64,000 nucleotides of DNA from Blastomussa wellsi. Its lineage: Eukaryota; Cnidaria; Anthozoa; Scleractinia; Plerogyridae. Position numbers and translations under genes: made by a program. The notes under the pieces are model-generated. The model was not told where the DNA came from. It saw only the letters and a program-made list of their open reading frames with translations, and did no database searches. Location: assembly GCA_947652115.1 (NCBI GenBank), contig OX393568.1, forward strand, positions 5,402,641-5,466,640. Direction: 5' to 3'. Positions 13,901-25,700 of this stretch are shown one piece after another; positions within the stretch are counted from its first letter, which is position 1; every line of letters begins with the position of its first letter.

Positions 13901-16684
13901 AAGAAAGAGAAACCTTACGCTCATTCAAATAGCTGAAATAGTCAAATGACTCGTACTAAAGAAACAATACAACACTTAATTAGTGAATTTATTAAAATTG
14001 CATTAACTTGTAGAAAGCTTTCATTTTCTAACAGATTACAATTAGCACATAGTCATGACAAATAAACATATAAAGTGTGCTGATAGGCAGTGTCGCTAAA
14101 CTTGTTACCAGAGACGATTTGTTGTGCTAAAAATTGACGTCGTGTAACATGATTTTGAATCGCTTTTATGTTGCCACAAAAAATGTTTCAGTGTGTCAAT
14201 TTTTAACACAAAAATGTTATGGTAAAAATCGTTGTTAAAAATTGAGATATTTGGTGTACAAGAACCAGTAACTCATTAGTCCCTTTTTTGCAGAAAGAAG
14301 AAATCTGAATTCTCTGTTAAATTCCTAAAAAGTCCTTCAAAAGATCCTAAATTCCATATTGATGGCTTACTAGCAGCCCATGCAATCGTTAAATTGGTTG
14401 TTGTCCCGACTTATTAACTGCCTAATTTATACATTCTGTTTCCAGGAACTAAACTCAGGCGCTGTAAAATTGATAAAGATGGCGTTCCTCATTACCTCGG
14501 ACCTGACTGTATGTCATAAACTTAAACAGTCAAACAATTGTATTCACTTTTAACACTACTTAAAGTGCAAAGTGAACTCACTTTTTAAGTAATTTGTGTT
14601 GATTTGTCTTTGAAGTTCGTTCATTTTAAACTGAAATGACATATTGATTAAACTCCATAGCAAACACTTGCCGTAAGAATCTAGAAATACCTTTTAAAAT
14701 GAAACATTGCAGTTAATTTGGAGAATGAGTTTTAAAATACTGCTAAACTCAGAGAATAATAGATCAACACCAAAGATAATAACTGAAATAAATGACCATG
14801 GATTGAATGATCTTGTGTTAAATAGTTTAAAAGAAGCTTCGCCCTGGTTTCTGCTTCAAAAAATTTAGCCTAAGTTTTTGAAATTTGTCATTGGTAATCC
14901 GTCTCCTTCGTTCTTAACCATACTTGTTCCTTTTTGGTTTAGTATCACCTCTTTGATGTTTTTTTTTTCATTAGTAAACTATTATTTTGAGGTTTCCTAC
15001 GTTTTAAGGAGAATTTGGTTTGTTGCAAAAACGACTTGCAACATCGTGACGTTGTTTCTTTAATAGTAACTGAACAACGATATATCAAACTCACGCATTA
15101 ACAGTATTTTATTTTAAAACTAAACCCCTGTCGAAGTACCTAAAAAACTCTTAACATTTCAAAATCTTTTAATTGGGTTAGTAATACAGTGAAGTCGTTT
15201 TGAATATTTTTGTCGATCTTGGTGAGATGTAGAACCCTTCACCTTTCATGTACGAGGTGTTAATAAGCATCTTTTGTAATTTCAGGGATTGACCTTGAAA
15301 ACATCAGCGCACAAGCTGAAGCCATATTTGGAGGCTCCACGTAAGTTCTGCATTCTAGAACACAGGGCTTGTTATGTTAAACTTTTTCTCTGTTTCATAG
15401 AATGGTCTTGGAGCAGGCTTTTTACTTGTCTGTAAGTTCATTGTATTTGCTTCCATTTTGAATTACTATTCACAGTGATTGGTTAAAAATCTTGCGCCAG
15501 TCAGAAGTGAATTCAACCAATCGTGACTCGCGTGCGCACATTTTCCCGCCTTTTGCTTTTGCGTGGAGTGTTGATTGGTTCACTGGATAGTCCGTATCCA
15601 CTGTGATTGGTTAGGGTGATTACTTTGGTTTTGCTTTCAACACATAATCGAAACCTTGCTCTAAAGCGCTTCAAGTCTGATGCTGGCATGTATTAGTGTG
15701 ATCAACAATTAAACTCACCTTACAATATTTTCCAGAATGAATTTGATGAGAATAAGAAAATCGTCAACAAAACGTGGTCTTAATGAATCACCAGATCCTC
15801 CTAAATAATATGAATGGTTCGTAATCAGGAGAATTCTCATTTTGAGCTTTAGGGCCTGATTACATGAGCCGGGCTGGCCCAGTTTGCCGGGATGGGTTTC
15901 TTTGTCGGCTAATCGGGCTGGCCCGGTTGTCATGTAATCGCGAAGTTGATTTTTGTTGCGTTTAACAGACGTGCCGAGATCTCGGCAAACTGAAACAAGC
16001 CCGGCTAACCGCGCCAGCCCGGCTCATGTAATCAGGCCCTTAGATTGACAAGGTTGAATTTTCTTTCAGTGGCCTGAAGGAGATTGACCTTGACCTTGAT
16101 GGTCAGGGGGGCCGCACATTTCTCCGTGTGTTGCTGTACCTGTGCATGCATAACTACCCTCCCCTGGTGACAGGGGCGCTGCAGTTGCTCTTCAGACATT
16201 TTAGTCAGCGACAAGAAGTGCTGCAAGCTTTCAAACAGGTCGGTGTAACTTTGTTTGGGGTTGTCACGCAATCTTCCTTCTTTCTTTCCTTGGGCATGAA
16301 TGTGTGCCAAACAGTGTCTTGTGTCACGTTCGCATTCTTTAACTTGGTAACTTTTATTGACTTTTTCTTTATCTTTTCTTCGCCCTTTATCTTTTCTTGC
16401 TACCATTCCCAAGTTTAGTTCCTTGACAATACTAGTCCATTTCTGTCCCCCTCTCCCTGTTACGTAACGTGGCGTTGCGTGACGGAGAGAGAGACAGAAC
16501 TGGACTTCGACCATACTTGTAAATAAATAGCTAAATTGCCGGCCTTATTCCAGATGGATTACTGTAGATTGTAACCAAGTTGTATTACTCTAATATTAGT
16601 TTCCTGTTTTGGGGTGCAAACTAGCTTTGAGCCAATTGCCCTTCCATATTATTGTCATTGTTATTATTATTGTTGTTGTTGTTG

Positions 16685-16770
<86 letters not shown>

Positions 16771-19719
16771 GTTATTAAATTTTTACCTCTTTTTTGGCGG
16801 GAGGAGGAGAGGAACCCTGTTGCAAGGGGAAAAACAAAAGATGGAAATCTTTCCAACCCTTGACTCGGATCGTAGGTGCAGTTACTAGTATCAAACAGCG
16901 ATGTGGAGAACTACAAGCAGATTAAGTCAGATTTGGATGAATTGAGGCTGCTAGTGGAAAAATCTGAACTGTGGGTGTACAAGAGCAAGAAGGATCTCCC
17001 TACCGAGACAAGAGCCAGGAAGATTACACCAGGGCTGGTCGGCTTGAGGAAGGATGGAGGCAGCAGCAGCAGTAGCGGCAAGGAGCCAGAGCAAAGGAAA
17101 GACAGTCTAGAACAACCAGAAATCGAAGTCGTCGCCTTAAACACCTCACAGGTAAACACAAATGTTAACATTGTACTTGCATTTTTTTTGATAGATCGCT
17201 GGTTGAACACTTTGCAAATAATTTACAAGAACTGACTGGAAAGTGTTTCAACAGAAATCCTCGGCACCGCGCGACGCCACAAACCACTGCCGGGTTTTAC
17301 AGTTGTCGAGGAGTTCACTTGCCTTCAAAGAGCTTTTTTGTATGAACTGCTGTCATTTTCCCTCGAGCTGCTTTGTGTACCTCCTCTCGAGGACATCAAA
17401 TTTTTTGGCTATGTTCACATAAAAATTCAAAATATGTCATCTAAATCTTCCACAAATGAACAAGTAGTTGTTCAACATCACTATTACAACTTTTACAAGC
17501 ATCACAAGTCTAGTGGAAAATGATTTTTCTCTTAGAAAACAAATTTGAAAAGTGCTCCATGGGGTCACAAATCAAATCACCGTACATGTCGCCTGACACA
17601 TGCACAGAGGGCTGTCACAGGCCCTTTTTAGCTCCGAAGGCCCGCGGAGCGGAGCCCCATACCTATAGAAATAGGAGATCCAAGCACGCATACAAAGTCG
17701 GTACAAACAGGAGAACCATGCCTTTCATTTCTCATGTTCAAAATGGCAAGCAGCATGACTCGCGGGCGCGTGCAAAATACGTCCGTACGAACGACCGCCC
17801 CAAATATCAATATGGCGGCCACAGTTCAGAGAGTTCGACTTGGTTAACTTTTTAAAAGGTTATCATAAGCTTACATCGTTGCCATGTTATGGTCAATTGA
17901 CATCTGTCAAAAGAAGGTATCCAGTAACACATGACCAGATCGCCGGCTCAGATTTAGAACTCATCAAGGTCACGTGTTTTTTTAAGTTGACCGCTGACCA
18001 GGTAGTTTTTTGCTTCTGGCAGGATTTTTTAATTTTTCATGGTCGTTCTCAGCAGAAATTCGGCAATTGGAGCTGACGTTTTTAATTATCCTTGAGTAGC
18101 TGCGCACGCTAGTACTTTTAATGAACGCAATTTCAGAAATTACTACGAACCAGCAAAAATACGGAGCTCTGCTTTTAGGCTTGGCTAAATCTATATATTA
18201 TAGAAGTTACAATAAACAGAAAAGATTGGTTCTCGTTGTCTATATAATTTTGGTTAAGATTGATTGTAGGGTCTTCCACTGGGTCGCTGTAAAATTTCCA
18301 CTATTACTAAAATGCAGCAATAGTTATCGGATTGATGTTCTTTTTATTGCACAATAATTTTCCTCTTTTAACTTGCACAGGACCCAGTCAGCAGTGACAG
18401 TGAGAGTGGAGGTTCTAAGGTGTGTTAACCGGAAAAATTTATTAGAATATTTTGGACAAAAAAATTTCAACTTGTAAAAACTGAAAAACAAACCACACCA
18501 TAGGAGAGTACTTAACAACAGGTTTCAGTTGGATGGTCATATGCTAGAAATTCATCCCGCAGACTGGCATAGCAATCTCTGACAACATCATGCACGTAAT
18601 GGCATTTTTGAGAGTGCATAGACGAGCTGTTTTAACTCTCTAAAAATCATGTCTGAAGACGGACGCTAGCTTTTTCAGGAGTAGAGCTCGGTCTTGCTGG
18701 CTGTGCTGATGTACCCTCTTATCCAGAAATAGACCGTTTTTCATTTGGGTTTTTACCGACCGAAGGACCATTTTATCCTAAATGTGCATTTACTGATTCT
18801 CTTCTTGTTCATTTCTCTTTTCAGCCAGAGCGACAAAGGATTGTTAGTGATGGCTCCATTGAACTTGAAGTCGAACACTCGGACACGGTGTCACTGAAAA
18901 ACTACAAGAAAACTGAAGCGGTACTATACTAATTTTAACGTAACTTTTTTGGATTAAGCATAGATGAAATTTTTCAGTGTTTTGTTGTTTGTGTCGGGAT
19001 CCGAAAACACCTTCTTCAACGTCCTTGAACTTTTTAACTAAAATCTGGTGCTAGAAGGTTCTTGAGTTGAAAACTGTTGAGGTCACTGACTATTGATTCC
19101 ACAGTGGTAAATAATTAAAGATACGATGTAAACATGAGTTAAGAATTTCCCTATTAATTTTTGTAGTGTATAACCACAGAGTTTTAATTAAGGTAACCTT
19201 GAAAATTTGGTTTTAGGTCCTGGAAGCGTTGCGTGACATCCCAAAAACGGTTGCAAAAACGCAGACAACGACTATGGAAAGGCCTTCAGAAGTCCTAGAA
19301 TTATTATTGGCTACACGTGCTTAGTCTGTGCTTCTTATTATTATTTATCATGCTTAATTCTTTGTTTTACCAACAGATCCTTGAAAGGTTGAGTAATCTT
19401 TGCGTATCATTTGGCTCAAGCAGTGTTAAGAACCGCAAACACGAACAGCGATTATTGAGAAATATGGGAGCGCACACAGTAGTGCTAGAACTGCTACAAA
19501 TACCATATGAAAAGGTGAACTAATTACATAGTTTGGTTTTATCAACTGGGTTGATAATGTCAAATGGCCACCGTAAAGAGATTCAAGTGCTGACGTTTCG
19601 AGCGTTAGCCCTTCGCTCCGACGAAGGGCTAACGCTCGAAACGTCAGCTCTTGAATCTCTTTACGGTGGCCAATTGACATTATCAACCCAGTTGATAAAA
19701 CCAAATTATATTGCTATAC

Positions 19720-19764
<45 letters not shown>

Positions 19765-22700
19765 CTATAATTACATAGTTGCCAGTGAAACGCTCACAAT
19801 GAACGTTTGTGGTGTTACAGCAGGTTGCTGGCCATATTAGTGTTGAACAATTGCATTCGGGTTTACTGAACTCAGTTGTGTTGTTGTATTTTGTTGCTTC
19901 AGAATGAGGATTTGAGAATGGAGGAAATCATGGCACAGGCACACGAGTTCTTACGGAACTTCTGTCTCAGTAATCCTCAGAACCAGGCCCTACTCCACAA
20001 ACATCTGGACTTATTCCTCACCCCTGGGGTAAGTCAAAGTTTATAGACACATGTTGCCCCTCTGCCTTTTTAGTAAAGGAAAAGCGTTTATTCTCCGTGA
20101 CGAATACATCGAAAATTCTCCCAAAGTCAGTATAAATGTATTTCGCGCATTGAGGATACTATGTTTCGTACAATAACTGGGAGAACTCTTGCACGCTCAT
20201 TGGTCGAGAGCTATGAATTATGAGAGTGTAGACCTTGGTCGATTTGTTAAACAGAAAATTATTGGAGTTTCTTGGCTGGTTCTTGAAATTGCGTATTTAT
20301 GTATTTGATGCTCAGCCTCGGCTGAGATCGACTGTTGGTTCAAAACTACTCGCCATTCAAAACAAAATCGGAACTGACCAATGATGGTTGACACATTATG
20401 CTGGCATAATTTCGAACATAATACTATTGGTAGAGAATCGAGTATAACGCGGGCATAATAGTGCCATTTTGCGACAGCAGCTACTAAAAACTACAAAATT
20501 TCAAGCTATTTTCGTGCCCAATAATAATAATAAGTAGAACAAGTTTAGTGCCCAAACTACGTTACCTGTATTAGCTTTCCCACTTTAAATGGCCATATTT
20601 TGTTACTAATTTATTCGCGTAACAGGGGACGGGAAAATTTTTTACGGCATAATTACGAGCATAATTTGGAGCATAATAGTCCGTTTTGATGGCATTGTCA
20701 AAAAGCGTAATACTCGATGTTAAAAGCATAATGTGCCAACCCGTAACCAGCGGGCATTTTCCCGCGCTCGGCACTGGTTACATGTTTTCCTGCTCGTTGT
20801 CATCGGTTGCGTGTGCTTTCCCATTCTTACCATCGGTGCGGGTACGTTTTCGCGCGCGTGCCAGTGGCTCTGTGGTTTCCCGCGTTCGCCATCGATTGTA
20901 TCTGCTTTTGCCTTTCAGTTAAAAGAGGCTCATACCTTAAGGTATGTTTTTATGGAGAACTCAGCGCTATGTTACGAGGTTACCGAGAAAGTTGTTCAGC
21001 ATATCGTGCACTGTGTAGAGACGCAAGGCCGCCATGTTGAATACCTGAAAGCTTTGCAGACCCTGGTCAAAGCAGAAGGACAATCCATCAGAAAAACACA
21101 AGATATGGTCATGGCCGAGGTATGGTTTGCTTGGATTTGTTTGATGCAGAGCACGTTACTGCTGCCCGTAGCGGCTATTAAAATAAAAAAAAGAAATGGA
21201 GAACGGCGAGATAGACAATTATCCATCAAAAAAAGAGCAAGGTTAGCTAAGACCTTGTAAGATTGAGACGAATTACAAACAAACAAGGGTGAATTTGCCA
21301 AATGCGTCACCTTTGGCAGTTCGTTAACTTGCTTATGTGTCCTTAATTCAAAATATGTTGAATAGAAAACTGAACAGATGCTCATTAATATATATCGTGT
21401 TGGCGAAGCACGTTTCCCTTTCGTAAACAAGCGATGCCATTTTAGCGACACGACATTTTTTTTTGGCTATCATCGAACTTTTTCCCACAGAAAAGAAAGA
21501 AAAATTGTATGTCAATGGCCAGATTCGAACCCTGAACCTCTGACATGTCAACATTCTTATCTCACCACTACACTACCAGGCTGATCCGCCAATGCTCGCA
21601 AAATTTAATTATAAAAAATGACTTTATTAATCTATTTTACTTTACTATTGCCCTAGCCAACAAATAAAAGCTAACCGCAAGCAAACCAGATAGAAAGTGA
21701 GTAATTAAGCAATTTGAGAGTGTTTATTAGTTTCTCACCAAATTATAACCAGTTTCTATCTAGTCCAGGCGTAAGCTAGAGCAGATATAGCATCGTCCAT
21801 TCCGAAGAGCTTGGTTACCAATTATGACATCGACCGTTAAAAATGGCATCGCTTGTTTACAAAAGGGAAATGAGCGTCGGCGAAGTTGGAAGAAATAAGA
21901 GCTAAACTCTTTACCTAGTCTCCTTCGGAGCTGTTCATTGGGTGGTTTATTGGGTCATCAAGTTTCTCCCTACTAACTGTGGGTGAAGGACTGCGTAACG
22001 ACCGAAGTAACAGCTGCCAAGGTGAATACGCGGCCCCTTGAGAGCAGAGAATGTTGTTACAGAATTTAAATAATTTGGACAGTTGTATAGTTTTGGAGTA
22101 CACGCTGAAATGAGCTAGTTTGGTGGCGAACTCTTTATCAACTAGATTCGGAATCGAGCTTCTCCATACTTGTGTTGGGAGAATGTGCTTTGCCTTTCTG
22201 GTCTAGACTCTTATTACCAGGCTGCACAAGCTAAAGAGAATCTGCGAATCAATCACTACGCTCTCTTTCTGCAGTTGGTGAATGTGGGCGAGGAAGTGTT
22301 GGTGTTCTACAGTGATCCCCAGTCCTTTAACGCACTTGTGGACATGATGCAATCTGAACGAGAGAGACTGGACGAGAGTGGCCCGCTGCTGTATCACATC
22401 AACCTGGTGGAACTGCTGGCCTGTTGTACCGAGGGCAAGAATGTGTACACGGAAATCAAATGCCACAGCTTACTTCCACTGGATGATATCGTGCGTGTCG
22501 TCACTCATCCGGACTGTACCCCTGAGGTGAGAGGGTCTGGGGATAGTGGGGCCTGCAGTACAGGCGTTTTTTGGAAAGCGGTTGCCAAATTTGCTTGTGC
22601 GTCGCAAAGTAATGAAAAGAGTCGGAATGAGTATAAAAATTGGCGAAAAGTTTGGCAGCGAGGTTATAGAGAAAATAGAAAATCTCTCGTTATTTCTGCG

Positions 22701-25700
22701 ACAGATTCAAACACTTCGACTCGCTCATTCATCACTTTGACTCAAAACGGAATGCCTTCACTGAAGTTTAACCCAGAAGGGCTTTTAATCATAAAATTGG
22801 CCATAGGTAGCAATCTTTCCTGTACGAATGAAGAATTGCCACATATTTTGCGCCCAAAACTGGAACGCTTGCTACGCAGGCGATCTTGAAGACTTCTGAC
22901 AGTAAATTTTGCCTAAAATATTGTCATGAAACGGATACTGTAATCGAGTGTGTAATTGTACGAGCGATGGCGTGAGCAAGTAGTTAGATAATGGCGGTTA
23001 TCTACTAGAAGATGAGTATCCATGTTCTATAAGAAAATAGTGACCGCTTGAGGTCTAGAATATGGGTTTCTGGGTGTAGAAAAGTTGCTTTTCTAGACCT
23101 CAAAAGGGCATTATTTTCTTATAGGACATTGGGAAACCCATCTTCTAGCTGGTTTAGAATATAGCAATAAAAAATCCTAAAAAATCACCGAATTTACGCG
23201 TGCGGGCGGCCTCCTTGTTCGCATTTCTGGCACTCGCTGCTCAAAAGCTCGTCCACATTTTCGTCTCTCCAGTCACCTGAACTTAAGTTGTTTTAGCAGC
23301 CATAATAGAGGAAATAAAAAGACAACTTTAAAAGATTTTCGTCGCCATCTTTTTTCAGTTCGCAACGCAACATAAACTACATCCGGGGTGCCAGGCTTCT
23401 ATAGTTTTTGCCCATGTTCTATTGAAAATAAAGCCCGCTGAGATTCCATGGTGATAATATAGGGCTATATTCTAAATTGCGGATTGATGGCGCACGATGT
23501 AATTCGTAGCAGCGCGAGATATAACAGACTTAGGGATCCCTGTAACGTGTGTGTGAGAGGACTCGAGCGTTTTAGTTGTGCTCTTTTGACGCAGAAGATA
23601 AAAGACAATAATTGCAGATTTTGGTTCCTTTGAGTTCGTTACAATATAAAATACAGTGGAATAAAGATTATAAAAGAAAACTCAAAAGTATAACTGATTT
23701 TCAAACATCTTGGATACAAGAAAAAGAAGTTCTTTGCTCTTTGCTCCATTACCAGGAGTCTTCTCTGGGAGACATCTTTTAGAAATATTAACCTATTTTG
23801 TGTTCTCTTAGGTCAAGAACTCTTACGTCAATTTTCTGAATCACTGTTATGTTGACACGGAGGTGGAGATGAAGGAAATTTACACCAGTAATCATATCTG
23901 GACTCTGTTTGAGGACTTCCTGGTCGATATGGCCCGGGTGAGTTATTGTATTCACTTGGGCCTTTCGCAATGACTGGGTACATGGTACAAAATAGGCCAT
24001 TTTACAGTTCTGTGCTTAGTGACCAAGCCTTGATATGTAAATCGTTTTGTTGTTATGCTAACTAGTTTCTGGTCTTTATCATGGCAAGGTCACCCCAAGC
24101 CTCGCTTTCATACAGAGGCCTGGTTACATTTCGCAGAACTGTAAAATGGTCTATTCGCTATACTGGAAGGCAGAACGCTACAGCCTTCGAAACAAAGCGA
24201 CTTCAAACAGTGAAACTTACATTTTCTTTGTTTGAATTACCCAGAGTGTAGCTTGGCATCTAGAATCTTGGACCGGACTTTTGAGACAATCAAATTTCCA
24301 CTACTTTACGGTACCCAGGCGCGGATCCGGACCTGTGTCCACCATTTCACGGAAATCGCTCAGATTTTTTGTAATTAATATATATTTTTTGAGTTGAAGA
24401 AAAATTCCAATTGTTAACTCAAAATTCGAATAAACTGGCCACCATCTTGTCCAAGTGACGCAAAATACCCGGAAATGATAAGGGAATCAAAATCGGAACA
24501 TTTTCCCGGGGCCGAACATGCCCTAGAAGCTCGCACCTTCGATGTTCGTGTTATTGGACGACAGTGGCAATTTTTTCCTGGGCCCGCTCCTCATACCAAA
24601 TCTTCATTTCGCTGTTGACAATGTTGTTACGTTGTGAGAACAACGCATTGCGAACCACATGAAATAATACTGAGCAGAGGGGGGGGGGGGGAATAAAATA
24701 AAATTATATATTTTTACCTGCTTATTAGTAAAGACATTCGCTAAAATTGAATGAAAGTTGTTTGTCTCGACTAGTTTTATCCAAGACTGTAGCATGGCGA
24801 AATTTGTTCCGAACTTTTGACTGGATTTTACAAAAGGTCCATTATCTAATTTGGTCTTTTCTTAATTGCTTTATTGTACTTAATTTAGCACAACGGTTAA
24901 CGAGAGAGAGGTATTCCTTGCAGACCCCTTGCAATTATTAGAAAATCCATTTATTTATTTATTTCTGTATGATAACAGCAAACTTATTTTTATGGCAGGT
25001 TTGTAACAATACCTTGGACCGGTTTCATGCTGATACCATGCTGGAAAAATACGCGACAGAAACCATCATGAATTTGTTGACGTTCTTTTTTAACTCACCT
25101 TTCTCCGACTCCAGCACTACCATAAAGGTACAGTGTACTTGGTCATCAAACTTTTTAAGTTGTGGGCTCAGCTTCGAAATGCTTCTGTGCGATGTTCTTA
25201 ACACGAGACAAAAAGTTAAGACAGCACGGATAAAATTGTTTTGAATATAATGAATTTACTCAAATATATAAGTCAACCAAAACTAGAATTATACCTCGAA
25301 CTTTTCACCGTTATTACTATAATCGAGAGTTCGGCCATGTTTGCACTAAGAGGTGACAAGCTTTAGAGATTCAATGTAAACTGTGTACGGTAAGGTACTG
25401 GCAGGTAGATTTTAACGTTGTTTCCCGCGTTTTGCTTTTTGTTCTAGTCGCGACAGCCTGTCTTTGTTCGTCTTCTTCGTGGCGCATTCCGACTTTCCCA
25501 GTGTGCATGGATGACAGGTTCACAAAAGTACCACGTGGAGACGTGCATCAAGACGTTATCTGATGTTGGTGAGTTATGGGTTTAAGACAGAATCCACCAG
25601 AAGTTCGAGTAACAAGTGGACAAACCAAGATTATTTACATCATAATTCAAACTTCTGTACGACTGTTTTAAATTCTTCTAAAAAAAATCATTTCTAGCAA

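Noticed and set aside
16596..16888. Poly-isoleucine, poly-leucine and poly-valine ORFs on both strands
   Set aside because: They are translations of the ATT/GTT microsatellite in all frames and have no protein meaning.
19218..19320. Possible extra ITPR exon ([19 protein letters not shown]...) after a TTTTAG acceptor
   Set aside because: It has a good acceptor and an open frame but no acceptable donor before the stop at about 19321, and vertebrate alignment runs directly from exon 23 to exon 24. It may be a decayed or cryptic exon.
20686..21260. 175-codon plus-strand ORF upstream of and through ITPR exon 26
   Set aside because: Only 20919-21119 is receptor sequence; the upstream part translates the tandem array and the downstream part is intron.
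22527..22889. Read-through extension of ITPR exon 27
   Set aside because: The frame is open past the donor by chance; the next conserved residues ([10 protein letters not shown]) are in the exon at 23812.
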